DNA from: Actinomycetes bacterium
GTDB taxonomy: Bacteria > Actinomycetota > Coriobacteriia > WRKU01 > WQUG01
NCBI GenBank assembly: GCA_031268615.1
Contig: JAIRWZ010000017.1
Coordinates: 1-17,528, forward strand
Reading direction: 5' to 3'
Length of the DNA: 17,528 nt
The translations under genes were made by a program, and so were the position numbers. This document shows, one piece after another, positions 1 through 7,424 of the stretch. The notes beneath the pieces are model-generated. The model searched no databases. It was not told the DNA's origin and saw only the letters and a list, made by a program, of their open reading frames with translations. Position 1 is the first letter of the stretch. Every line of letters begins with the position of its first letter.

Positions 1-1636
1 GGGCAGGGTCTTGTTCGGCCATGATACCGATATAGACCAAGCTGGATTCAACATCTGCTACGTTACTGTCATCGGGAGGCAGGGTATCTCGCTCCCGCAT
101 GGCAAAGGCCAAAGTGCGAAAGCCGCTTTCTGCCAGGTGAGCGTTGGCGGCGATAATAGCGTCGCGCCGTGCCTCGTCCAGCGTTACCACGACACCATCG
201 GCTAACGCATACGAACAAAGCGGCAGCGTTGTGTCCACGCCGCCCTTAACGAAGGTGATGTAGTGACCGTTTTCTTCAACATGGGTCGTTGACATACGTT
301 TGCGGTCCGAATCAAAGGGAATTTCAGCTACGCGTGGCGGCAGAACCAGTCCCGGCGCAAGGTCTTTGACACAAGCAATCAGCGCGGTTTCGGTGGGGTC
401 GCCAATCAGCTCTCCGCTTGCCGTATAGTGAGCGTCATTGCAGGCGGCCGCACTAGTAAGAAGCGCGGTTAAAGAGGATTGGTCCACCGGTGCCCCTGCA
501 ATCAATTCCGAACCTTCCACCGTAACAATTTCGCTTCCCAACAAGATTTGGCGTACCGTCATCTGGTTTAAGGTCAGCGTGCCGGTTTTGTCAGAACAGA
601 TAAAGGTCGTTGAGCCCAGAGTTTCGACAGCATGCAAACGCTTCATAATGGCATGTTTTTCCGCCATGCGGCGCACGCCCAGCGACAACGACACCGTAAC
701 GATGGCGGGCAGACCCTCCGGAATAGCGGCGACCGCCAAGGCAACGGCAACCAACAGACCTTCGGTCAGGTGCTGGCGAAAGGACGGATGCGTAAACATC
801 TGCAGGAAGCCACCCGACTCTGTGCCGGCGGACAGCAGAACTTCTTCAACAAAAACAATAGCAGCTATCACCAACACAATCAGACCAATGCGCCGCCCTG
901 TACGGTCCAGCTCAATCTGCAGCGGGGTTTGGCCTTCCTCGGTATTCGCCAGCAAGGTGGCGATTTTGCCCATTTCTGCCTGTTGGCCGGTGGCGGTGAC
1001 CAGCAAGGTTCCGCGCCCGACGCTGACGGTTGTACCGCCGAATGCCATGTTGATTTGGTCGCCTAAAGCCAGATGGTCGGACACGTCCGTCAAGGCATTC
1101 CCCGTTTTCCGCACGGCTTCAGATTCGCCGGTCAGCGCCGACTCGACCACGCGCAGGGCGCCGACCTCAATCAGGCGCCCGTCGGCGGGGATGGTGTTGC
1201 CGCTTTCCAGCAACACAAGGTCGCCGGGAACGATATCAGCGGTCGGGATGTGTTGTTCTTGTCCGTCACGCAGCACCGTTGCGGTCGGCGCCGCCATCTG
1301 CTTCAGCGCTTCCAACGCCTGTTCAGCCCGATATTCCTGCACAAAACCCAGAACGCCATTCAGCAACAAGATGACCAGAATAGCAACGGTTTCAACTACT
1401 TGCCCTTCAATGGCGGCGATAACGACGGCGGCAAGCAGGACGTAAATCATGAAATCCTGAAATTGCGCCAGAAATATCTTCCATTTTGGCGTCGGCGGCT
1501 TTTCAGCCAACTTGTTCGGGCCGTATTGCGCCAAACGGCGGGCGGCCTCGTCAGCGCTCAGACCGCGCGCGGGGTCAACGCCCAGTTGTTGTGCCGCCGC
1601 GACGCCATCCAGACGGTAGTATTCAGTTGATGTCAT
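1..1636 (-). CDS. Cation-translocating P-type ATPase, probably Ca2+ type (partial, C-terminus off the left edge)
   Basis: Membrane pump that uses ATP to move a cation across the cytoplasmic membrane through a phospho-aspartate intermediate. Translation of the minus strand from ATG at 1636 gives about 545 residues: a cation-ATPase N-terminal region (GLSADEAARRLAQYGPNKL), a first pair of membrane helices (about 50-90), the actuator loop with TGES (169-172), then VAAIPEGLPA in helix 4, and the phosphorylation motif CSDKTGTLT with catalytic Asp at about 349. The nucleotide-binding domain follows, with a KGG motif. PEGLP with the following SLGVRRMAEK stretch fits the PacL/PMR1-like P2A Ca2+ group; P2-type Na+/K+ or Mn2+ transport is not excluded because helices 5-8 are outside the window. 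An AGAAAGGGA Shine-Dalgarno lies about 7 bases before ATG. The gene follows pafC on the same strand after 136 bp that hold a hairpin repeat. Confidence 0.93.
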   Translation of the reverse strand, partial: MTSTEYYRLDGVAAAQQLGVDPARGLSADEAARRLAQYGPNKLAEKPPTPKWKIFLAQFQDFMIYVLLAAVVIAAIEGQVVETVAILVILLLNGVLGFVQEYRAEQALEALKQMAAPTATVLRDGQEQHIPTADIVPGDLVLLESGNTIPADGRLIEVGALRVVESALTGESEAVRKTGNALTDVSDHLALGDQINMAFGGTTVSVGRGTLLVTATGQQAEMGKIATLLANTEEGQTPLQIELDRTGRRIGLIVLVIAAIVFVEEVLLSAGTESGGFLQMFTHPSFRQHLTEGLLVAVALAVAAIPEGLPAIVTVSLSLGVRRMAEKHAIMKRLHAVETLGSTTFICSDKTGTLTLNQMTVRQILLGSEIVTVEGSELIAGAPVDQSSLTALLTSAAACNDAHYTASGELIGDPTETALIACVKDLAPGLVLPPRVAEIPFDSDRKRMSTTHVEENGHYITFVKGGVDTTLPLCSYALADGVVVTLDEARRDAIIAANAHLAESGFRTLAFAMRERDTLPPDDSNVADVESSLVYIGIMAEQDPA

Positions 1637-1713
1637 CAGGTGTCCCTTTCTGCCGGATTTGCTACAACATCATAACAGTTGTGGGAGGATGCGTTCTTGC
1701 AAAGCTAACAAAG

Positions 1714-1771
1714 ATGAGCGAGTACTGAACCTGCCCCCGGCCTGACCGGGGGTCCATCGGTCCGGTACTCT
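1714..1771 (+). repeat. Dispersed palindromic repeat, copy 1 (between pafC-like gene and ATPase)
   Basis: The head is degenerate (GCGAGTACTGAACCTGCC). A perfect 7-bp stem CCCCCGG / CCGGGGG follows, with loop CCTGA. An outer inverted repeat GAGTAC...GTACTC with ACC/GGT inside it encloses the stem. It starts 2 bp after the stop of the upstream WYL gene on the minus strand, so it could act as a transcript-end or mRNA-stability hairpin. There is no clear T-tract, so classical intrinsic termination is unproven. Confidence 0.75.
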
Positions 1772-1772
1772 C

Positions 1773-2765
1773 TTATTGTTGGGGGAACAATTCGACCAGC
1801 AGTTCTTTTGCCAGGCGAGCGGTGGCGGCGCGCAGGTCGGCGGGGAAGCAAACGGTTGCCTGTCCGTGACAGGCTACAACGCGGCGGGCAACCCAGCTGT
1901 CCGACACGTAGGGCAGGTCAATCTCCAGCCAGTTGCTGCCGCGAGCTTTGACGCGCGCCTGGGGCCAGCGTTCCGGAAGAAAGGTGCGGGGAGGCGAGAA
2001 GCGAATGCGACAAAGGGGTGCGTCGGTCAAACTGGCAGTCATGGACGCACTCACTCCTTCTCGTATTTTTTCTGGCGATACTTCGCTTCCGCTTAACGGA
2101 TTCGGAGAGACGTTGCTGCACTCGGTATCGCCGACGTCGTCCGTGAGGGCAACGATGTCCTGAATGCGGTCAACGCGAAAGTTGCGTTCCTCGCCGCTTT
2201 TGCTGTCCTGTCCGCGCAGGTACCAGAGGTCGCGTTCGGCAAACAGGAGCGTTGGCGCGACGACGCGTGTTGACGCGATACCGTCGTTGTTGATGTAGCT
2301 CATGCGGAGGGTCTGACCATTGCGCAAGGCGGCGCTTAGGGCACGAAAGACCTGCGGGTTATGACGACCGCGCACGGCATAGAGGATACCGTGTAGTTGT
2401 TGGATGTCAAAATCGTGCGCCAGAGAGCTATCCAAATGTGTTCGCAGCGGGTCGTCGTCGGCAAAACCGGCAATGCTAAGCGCCAATGACAGGGCGGTCG
2501 CCTCTTCGTTGCTTAGGCGCAGGGGCTTGTCGGGGGTGGGCATGGGTCCGGTTACGCAGAGGTATCCGTCCTCGATTTCGACCGGCAGCAAGTCCCCTCC
2601 GCCGAAGGGGGGAATGCCGGCAAAGCTCAAGATGTCTAAATCCTGTTCCAAATCGGTCTGGTCAACCGACAATTGTTTCGCCAATTCGCTAATCGACACG
2701 ACATCGTAAAGCTGCAAACTGGACAGCAAGCTCAACAGGGTTTCCAGGCGCTGCGAGTTAAGCAT
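1773..2765 (-). CDS. pafC: WYL-domain transcriptional regulator, PafC-like
   Basis: Cytoplasmic transcription factor of the WYL family. The mycobacterial PafB-PafC pair activates DNA-damage genes, which is the family knowledge behind the name. The chosen start is ATG at 2765, within an 8-bp overlap (ATGCTTAA) with the upstream gene, giving 330 residues. A longer frame up to 2870 exists, but its extra 35 residues resemble no family sequence. An N-terminal helix-turn-helix region (about 20-47, ISELAKQLSVDQTDLEQDL) precedes the WYL core with RDLWYLRG (WYL at 181-183) and FRVDRIQDI. A C-terminal WCX-like region ends near 330. The segment EGVSASM (236-242) in the linker after the WYL core is encoded by a copy of the dispersed repeat, inserted in frame. 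Translational coupling to pafB is likely because no clear Shine-Dalgarno is seen. Confidence 0.85.
   Translation of the reverse strand: MLNSQRLETLLSLLSSLQLYDVVSISELAKQLSVDQTDLEQDLDILSFAGIPPFGGGDLLPVEIEDGYLCVTGPMPTPDKPLRLSNEEATALSLALSIAGFADDDPLRTHLDSSLAHDFDIQQLHGILYAVRGRHNPQVFRALSAALRNGQTLRMSYINNDGIASTRVVAPTLLFAERDLWYLRGQDSKSGEERNFRVDRIQDIVALTDDVGDTECSNVSPNPLSGSEVSPEKIREGVSASMTASLTDAPLCRIRFSPPRTFLPERWPQARVKARGSNWLEIDLPYVSDSWVARRVVACHGQATVCFPADLRAATARLAKELLVELFPQQ
2041..2057 (-). repeat. Dispersed repeat head, copy 2, in frame inside the pafC-like gene
   Basis: Minus strand reads GGAGTGAGTGCGTCCAT, identical or nearly identical to heads elsewhere in the window. It lies in the pafC-like frame and encodes GVSASM. 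With the preceding AA it makes AAGGAG followed 11 bases later by an in-frame ATG (2042), so it also has the form of an internal ribosome binding site. No C5GG hairpin follows this copy. Confidence 0.75.
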
Positions 2766-3828
2766 GGGCTTGTACCACGGCTTCCAGGCCTTTGTGCAAG
2801 GCCCGGTTTTCTTTGGTGGCGCAGGGGGCAAAACGCAAGCCTTCGTTGGTGACAAAGTACAGCAATTCATCCAGATTTCGGTAGTTGACCTGCCAGTTCA
2901 GCCCTTCGTCGGCACGGGGCGACAATTTGCCCTCTGCCCTGGTTAAGGTCAGGGCGTGGTCGGCGAGTTCCGGTGGGATGACGATGGTGGTCAGGGCGTC
3001 CTTGTTCTGTCCGTTCATCATCTGCTCCGCGCCCGTTTGTTCTTCGCCAATCTGAAAAGGCAGCGCTACCCATCGACGGACATCAAAATTAGCCGGTGGC
3101 TGAAATCTCTCGTTCAGGATTTCAACGGCGCTAATGCGCGGTACCGCGAAGACGCGTTGTTGGGCGCTGGCGCCGTCAGCGCCGACCAGATACCAGCGGC
3201 CGCGCAGCAAAAACAGCCCGTAAGGGCAGACCCGGCGGTGCGAGGACTGTCCGGCGGCATTGGTGTAGGATAGATTCAACGCGGTGCATTCCCGCACGGC
3301 GCGCCACAGGACCTCCGGCAACAGGAGGGTCGGCGGCGCTGCATCCGCGCCCGCTGCTAACGCCGAGGCTGCGGGCAAATATCCCAGCAGCGGTGAGCTA
3401 TCCACCTTCAGGAGGCGTGACAGTTTCAGCAGCGCCAGCCGCAAGGCCAACGGCAAGGGAAACAGCGGTTCGTCCAGCAGGGCAAAGCCGGCTAATGCCA
3501 AAGCCGCCGCGTCTGCGCGCTCCAGCTCTATCGTTTCCGCCCAGGTGTCCTCGCGTGGCAGGGAATAACTGCTATCCTCATCGTGGAAAGTGATGGTCAA
3601 TCCGGCGGCGCGCAGCAGCTCTTTATCGCGCGAAAACATGCGGGCAAAAGCCTCGTCGCTTTGGCGGGGTGGATACAGTTCGCGTCGCAGGCGCTCTGCG
3701 GGCAGGGGCTGCGTCGTTGCTGCCAGCGTCAACGCCAGATTCAGCGCCCGCTCCAGAGGCGACGACGAAGGCGGCGGCAACGGCGACTCAGCAGAAGCCG
3801 GGACATATGTTGGCAAGGCGTCGGGCAC
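2758..3828 (-). CDS. pafB: WYL-domain transcriptional regulator, PafB-like
   Basis: First gene of the WYL pair, 356 residues from GTG at 3828. After a proline/serine-rich N-terminus (1-24) comes a winged-helix region (about 25-75, with LPAERLRRELYPP and FSRDKELLRAAG), then the WYL domain with RGRWYLVGAD (WYL at 212-214) and VFAVPRISAVEI. The two tandem WYL proteins with overlapping ends match the actinobacterial PafB-PafC arrangement, where the two form a heterodimer that senses DNA damage. The start is uncertain: AAGGGG directly abuts the GTG, too close for normal spacing, and the first 24 residues may be non-native. No proteasome or Pup genes are visible nearby, unlike the mycobacterial locus. 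Confidence 0.85.
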   Translation of the reverse strand: MPDALPTYVPASAESPLPPPSSSPLERALNLALTLAATTQPLPAERLRRELYPPRQSDEAFARMFSRDKELLRAAGLTITFHDEDSSYSLPREDTWAETIELERADAAALALAGFALLDEPLFPLPLALRLALLKLSRLLKVDSSPLLGYLPAASALAAGADAAPPTLLLPEVLWRAVRECTALNLSYTNAAGQSSHRRVCPYGLFLLRGRWYLVGADGASAQQRVFAVPRISAVEILNERFQPPANFDVRRWVALPFQIGEEQTGAEQMMNGQNKDALTTIVIPPELADHALTLTRAEGKLSPRADEGLNWQVNYRNLDELLYFVTNEGLRFAPCATKENRALHKGLEAVVQAHA

Positions 3829-3915
3829 CCCCTTATGGTAGCACCACCGCGATAGGCATTTTCGTTTTCTGATGTATGGGCCTGTAGAGCCTTACGCGTG
3901 TATGTCAGCCTCTGG

Positions 3916-3938
3916 ATTCTCGGGTCAAGCCCGAGAAT
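3916..3938. repeat. REP-like palindrome (stem ATTCTCGGG / CCCGAGAAT)
   Basis: A perfect 9-bp stem with a 5-base loop TCAAG, set in TGGATTCTCGGG...GAATGACAC. This closely resembles a REP-type intergenic palindrome that I recall from many bacterial genomes. The loop GGGTCAAGCCC is close to the GGTCAAAGCC loop of the other repeat family in this window. It lies in the divergent region between the pafB-like gene and the M28-like gene. Confidence 0.7.
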
Positions 3939-3994
3939 GACACGGTAGGGTTAGGGATGATGGGGCAATTGGCTGTTGGCTATGTCGTTCGGTA

Positions 3995-4011
3995 ATGGAC
4001 GTACTCACTCC
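3995..4011 (-). repeat. Dispersed repeat head, copy 3 (pafB / M28-like intergenic)
   Basis: Minus strand reads GGAGTGAGTACGTCCAT followed by TACC. It is not in a gene. About 57 bp further along the minus strand lies the REP-like palindrome at 3916-3938, in the orientation GGGCTTGACCC, which parallels the GGCTTTGACC core of full copies. Confidence 0.75.
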
Positions 4012-4048
4012 GCCATCCCGTCCTTTCCATTGGTGGGCGTACTTGCAT

Positions 4049-4054
4049 TATAAT
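4049..4054 (+). promoter_or_regulatory. Candidate -10 box (TATAAT) for the M28-like gene
   Basis: A perfect TATAAT lies 38 bp before the ATG at 4093. The best -35 candidate, TTCCAT at 4025-4030 with an 18-bp spacer, is weak. The surrounding ATTATAAT is self-complementary, so a -10 also reads on the minus strand. The predicted leader contains the GGGGAGGA ribosome binding site. Confidence 0.45.
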
Positions 4055-4092
4055 AATCACAGCGCTTTGCGCAGACAGGGGAGGACTTATAC

Positions 4093-6099
4093 ATGAGTAA
4101 AGTAGTGCAGTATCTGGATTATTTGACCACAGAAATTGGCCCACGTCCGGTTGCCTCCGATACCGAACGAGTTGCCGCTGGGTGGCTGCGCGAGACCTTT
4201 GTTGAGCATGGCCTCACCTGCGAGATTCAGGATTTTGATACGCCGCGAGTGACCACAGTTACGCATTTGCTGGCTTTTCCGTTGCTCATCGTTGCTGTCT
4301 GGGCAATGACGACAGAATTTATGATTCGCTATTCGGCATTGCGCTGGGTCTGTTGGTTGGCGATAGCCCTTATTGGTATCTTCACTCTGCTGAAATTGTT
4401 GGGACGCGGTGGTCTGACGCGTATGTTGCCGAAAGGTCCGTCGCAAAATGTTGTTGCGCGTCGCGGTGCGGGTGGCCATCATCCCGGTGAAGAGCCAACT
4501 CGTATCGTGTTGGTCGCACATTACGATACGCCGCTCTCCTCACCGCTGACCTCGGAAAGCGTAGCGTTTTTGTACCAGCCTCTCCAGATAGCTACTACGG
4601 CGGTGATGGTTGCCATGCCAGTTTTAGCGCTGACCTTGGCGTTGCGCCTTTCGTTCTTGTCCCGCGCGCTGCCTGTCATTGGCTGGGTTCTGCTGGCGCT
4701 ATGCGTTTTGCCCGCCCTACTGTTTTTGGATGGGGCGCTGGCGCTGGTGTTGCGCCGCTGGTCGCCGGGCGCTAACACGAACGGTTCCGGGGTGGCGGCG
4801 CTGTTGGCGGTAATGGAGGCGTTGGTCGGTGAACCGGATAAAGACGAAGGCAGAATACGTTCCTCGCAGCGTGCAGAACGAACAAAAAAGAGCGAACGCG
4901 AGACGCGTCCGACCGAGCGCCCGGAACGTCCTGCGGGGCCGGTCGTCGGCAAATCCCCAGCGGTGCTGGATTTTGAAACGGTTGAATTCGGGCGGCTGGG
5001 TAGTTCCGGTTCCAGCTCCGGTTCCAGCTCCGGTTCTGGCATTAGTGGAGGCGGTATAGGCGGGATGGCTGCGGGTAACACCGGCGCCTTAAGTTCCCTG
5101 TCACGTTTTGGCAGTGATGTATCCGGACAAGACACCGTGTCCTTTGCCGCCATCGAAGATTACGATGCCGATACAACCTTTGCTGACCAAGCGGCGACTT
5201 CCGGTGAAATGCTGGATGTGGACATTGTGGGAACGCCGGTTGACAGCGACGCTTTTGCTAACTTTGGCGCGGTGGACGCGGGTGGTACCTCTAGTTTTGG
5301 TGCGGGAGAGCTGTCACGTAGCGAACGGCGCAAACAAGGCAAACAAAAGAAAGGCGGTCTGCTGGGAGGATTGGGCGGCCTGGGCAGCGCCGCGCGGGGA
5401 GGCAAACGCAACAAGAAAAAAGGCGATGAGGACCCCGCTGACTGGCTGGGTCTGGGTAGCGGCTTTGACGCTCGCAACGCGGGTAAAGATATCGGCAGCT
5501 GGGATAACTTTGGCGATACCGACAGCAGTGACGACGACGATGGTTTCGCCTGGAAAGGTGGACATGCCGAAGGCGACCCCGTTACCGACAGCAGTTTTTC
5601 TGCCAGTGAAGCCGCACGCATTCGCCGCAGAGTTTCTGAATCGCTGGACCTTGACTTGACTGAGAAAGAAATCTGGTTCGTGGCGACCGGTGCGCATTTC
5701 TCCGGGTCAGCTGGCATGAGCGCCTTTCTGTCTGACTACGGTGAGTCTCTGCGCGGCGCGCTGGTTATCAACTTGGCGTCATTGGGCGCCGGCGACTTGT
5801 ATTGGACGACGAAAGAGCGCTTCGGTCGGTCATATCCGACTTCAGCGCGTCTGACCTCGCTGGCCCGGCGCATTTCACGTGCTACTGACACGCGTATCAA
5901 GGCTTTGCGTACCCGCGTACCCAAAAGCGATGCCGGTCCTGCTCTGGCGGCGAACTTCAAGGCTTTTTCGCTCTTGCGCCTGACCAAACAGGGCATTCCT
6001 TTTGCCTGGCGCAGCACGCAGGATGTGGCAACCCGTTTGGATGCGGATAAAATCGACGAAGCGGTTACTTTTGTTGTTGAACTGATTCGTGAAATGTAG
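4093..6099 (+). CDS. Membrane protein with degenerate M28-peptidase fold and low-complexity insert
   Basis: 668 residues from ATG, with GGGGAGGA about 7 bases upstream. An M28 zinc-peptidase fold is recognisable: N-terminal EIGPRPVASDTE, VLVAHYDTP (HYD at 143-145), GANTNGSGVAALL (226-238), ATGAHFSGSAG (531-541), INLASLGAGDL (559-569) and a C-terminal DVATRLDADKIDEAV. Four hydrophobic helices (about 57-76, 83-100, 163-183, 194-212) are added. Residues 246-520 are a low-complexity insert rich in Ser, Gly, Asp and Lys/Arg. Compared with the canonical M28 ligand set (HxD, the middle Asp of GxDDN, Glu-Glu, Asp, His), only HxD is kept: Thr229 replaces the bridging Asp, His535-Phe536 replace Glu-Glu, Ala562 replaces Asp, and no His is found before the C-terminal TxxD. 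Catalysis is therefore doubtful; a scaffold or binding role is an inference. The GGDEF gene follows after 12 bp. Confidence 0.8.
   Translation: MSKVVQYLDYLTTEIGPRPVASDTERVAAGWLRETFVEHGLTCEIQDFDTPRVTTVTHLLAFPLLIVAVWAMTTEFMIRYSALRWVCWLAIALIGIFTLLKLLGRGGLTRMLPKGPSQNVVARRGAGGHHPGEEPTRIVLVAHYDTPLSSPLTSESVAFLYQPLQIATTAVMVAMPVLALTLALRLSFLSRALPVIGWVLLALCVLPALLFLDGALALVLRRWSPGANTNGSGVAALLAVMEALVGEPDKDEGRIRSSQRAERTKKSERETRPTERPERPAGPVVGKSPAVLDFETVEFGRLGSSGSSSGSSSGSGISGGGIGGMAAGNTGALSSLSRFGSDVSGQDTVSFAAIEDYDADTTFADQAATSGEMLDVDIVGTPVDSDAFANFGAVDAGGTSSFGAGELSRSERRKQGKQKKGGLLGGLGGLGSAARGGKRNKKKGDEDPADWLGLGSGFDARNAGKDIGSWDNFGDTDSSDDDDGFAWKGGHAEGDPVTDSSFSASEAARIRRRVSESLDLDLTEKEIWFVATGAHFSGSAGMSAFLSDYGESLRGALVINLASLGAGDLYWTTKERFGRSYPTSARLTSLARRISRATDTRIKALRTRVPKSDAGPALAANFKAFSLLRLTKQGIPFAWRSTQDVATRLDADKIDEAVTFVVELIREM
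5005..5036 (+). repeat. 12-bp tandem repeat coding for Ser-Gly stretch
   Basis: The unit TCCGGTTCCAGC is present as two full copies and 8 bases of a third, within the low-complexity insert of the M28-like gene. Because the unit is a multiple of three, copy-number change would lengthen or shorten the Ser/Gly linker without shifting frame. Confidence 0.7.
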
Positions 6100-6111
6100 C
6101 GGCGGCCTGAC

Positions 6112-7389
6112 GTGCCTGTGTCCTTTAACCGTTTGTACCAACGCCTGAAACGTTCGTTCATCATATCGCAGCGCAGTCAGCTGACGCGCGAAGACGTGAA
6201 CGCCTTGCGCGACAATCAACAACGGGTAGCCCTGATTATTTCTGCCCGCTGGCTTATCATTGTGCTGTTCATCGTTTTCTCTGTTATTGGCAGCGGCGTG
6301 TTTTTGACCGAAATGCCCCTGGCTCAATTGCTGAACTCGATGATTGTCCCCCTCAATGCTCTTGTTCTGGTTGTTTTCTACAACTTTGCGTTTGGCGTGT
6401 ATAACAAACGACTGGCAAATCTGGCTGTTCTTAACATGGTACAACTGGTTTTAGACGTGCTGGTTGTCGCCGTGTTAGTGTACTATTCCGGTGGCGTTGA
6501 ATCCTGGTTTTGGGTTGTGTACCTGCTGATACTGATTGCCGCTGCCCTAATTGCAGAGGCGCGTTGGAAAATTTGGGCCCTGGCGCTTTTTATGTGCGCC
6601 GTATTGGTTTTGGTCGAGTGGACAGAATACTTTCGTATCGTTCCCTATCAGCAGCTCATTTTCTCGTCCGGCGTAGCCTGGAACTCATGGCAGTTTGTCA
6701 CCATGCGGTCGCTGTGGCAGATTTTCATGATACTGGGTACAGCGCTTTTGGTGACCAACGGCGTCAACTGGCTGCTGAATCTGGTGTCACTGTCGCGCGA
6801 ATCCCAGCTCACCGATGTTCGCACAGGCCTGTACTCACGCGCTTATTTTCAGCGCGGTCTGGAAATCGAAGGCCAGCGCGCGCTACGCGATGGTCGCCCT
6901 CTGCACGTTATTTTGTTGGACTTGGACAATTTCGGTGCGGTAAACGCTCGCCATGGCATTCAGCAAGGCGACATCATTTTGACGCACCTGGCCAGCGTTT
7001 TGGACGCCGAGCTGATTCGCTTCGATGATGGCGAGGTCAGCGCCAACATTGTCGCCCGTCTGTCCGGGGAGGAATTCGCGGTCCTGTTGGTCGAACACAC
7101 CACGGGAGATGATGGTGAGGTCAGCGATTCTCAGGCCCGCGAAGTCGCCGAAAACCTGCGCGCTGCCGTCGCCGCTGCCGATGTCGGAGGTATCACGGTC
7201 ACCGCCTCGGTTGGGCTGGCCACCCTGCCTGTTGACACGCTGGATCCGGCGGAACTGCTGGAACGTGCCGACGAAGCTATGGTCCGCGCTTGGGATGCGG
7301 GTGGAAACCAAGTCTGCGTGCCAACCCTGCGCGACATCCCCGTCACCTTTGCTCCCGATTTTGGGACGGCAGGGAACGAAGAGAAGTGA
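6112..7389 (+). CDS. Membrane GGDEF-domain protein (SGEEF variant)
   Basis: 425 residues from GTG 12 bp after the M28-like gene; GTG 6118 is an alternative start and no strong Shine-Dalgarno is seen. Residues about 43-225 form roughly six membrane helices (for example 45-65, 76-97, 103-125, 132-148, 153-170, 199-222); YYSGGVESWFW resembles the sensor regions of membrane histidine kinases and cyclases. The cytoplasmic GGDEF domain follows: LTDVRTGLYSRAYF (233-246), LDLDNFGAVNARHG (269-282, metal Asp at 270) and the active-site loop RLSGEEF (316-322). Diguanylate cyclases make cyclic di-GMP from two GTP. The first Gly of GG(D/E)EF is replaced by Ser, and no RxxD inhibitory site is seen just upstream, so activity is uncertain. 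The TGA overlaps the GTG of the next gene within a dispersed repeat copy. Confidence 0.85.
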   Translation: MPVSFNRLYQRLKRSFIISQRSQLTREDVNALRDNQQRVALIISARWLIIVLFIVFSVIGSGVFLTEMPLAQLLNSMIVPLNALVLVVFYNFAFGVYNKRLANLAVLNMVQLVLDVLVVAVLVYYSGGVESWFWVVYLLILIAAALIAEARWKIWALALFMCAVLVLVEWTEYFRIVPYQQLIFSSGVAWNSWQFVTMRSLWQIFMILGTALLVTNGVNWLLNLVSLSRESQLTDVRTGLYSRAYFQRGLEIEGQRALRDGRPLHVILLDLDNFGAVNARHGIQQGDIILTHLASVLDAELIRFDDGEVSANIVARLSGEEFAVLLVEHTTGDDGEVSDSQAREVAENLRAAVAAADVGGITVTASVGLATLPVDTLDPAELLERADEAMVRAWDAGGNQVCVPTLRDIPVTFAPDFGTAGNEEK

Positions 7390-7424
7390 GTGCGTCCATA
7401 CCTGCCCCCGCAGTTTCAGGGCAG
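7384..7424 (+). repeat. Dispersed repeat, copy 4, at the GGDEF / DUF1461 junction
   Basis: AAGTGAGTGCGTCCATACC followed by TGCCCCCG. The copy contains the stop TGA (7387-7389) of the GGDEF gene and the likely GTG start (7386) of the next gene. The normal C5GG stem is lost, but CTGCCC (7402-7407) pairs with GGGCAG (7419-7424), so a hairpin is still possible. It encodes VSASIPAPA. Confidence 0.75.

Noticed and set aside
438..1445. Open frame of 335 codons on the plus strand
   Set aside because: It is antisense to the P-type ATPase, whose minus-strand translation has all family motifs; the plus-strand peptide has no recognisable pattern.
2766..2870. Longer N-terminus of the PafC-like protein from 2870
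   Set aside because: It is read within the pafB-like gene in another frame; ATG 2765 starts the conserved region and gives the usual short overlap.
7290..7385. Longer N-terminus of the DUF1461 protein from ATG 7290
   Set aside because: It would overlap 100 bp of the GGDEF gene and adds an Arg-rich stretch unlike the family; GTG 7386 gives a normal 4-bp overlap.
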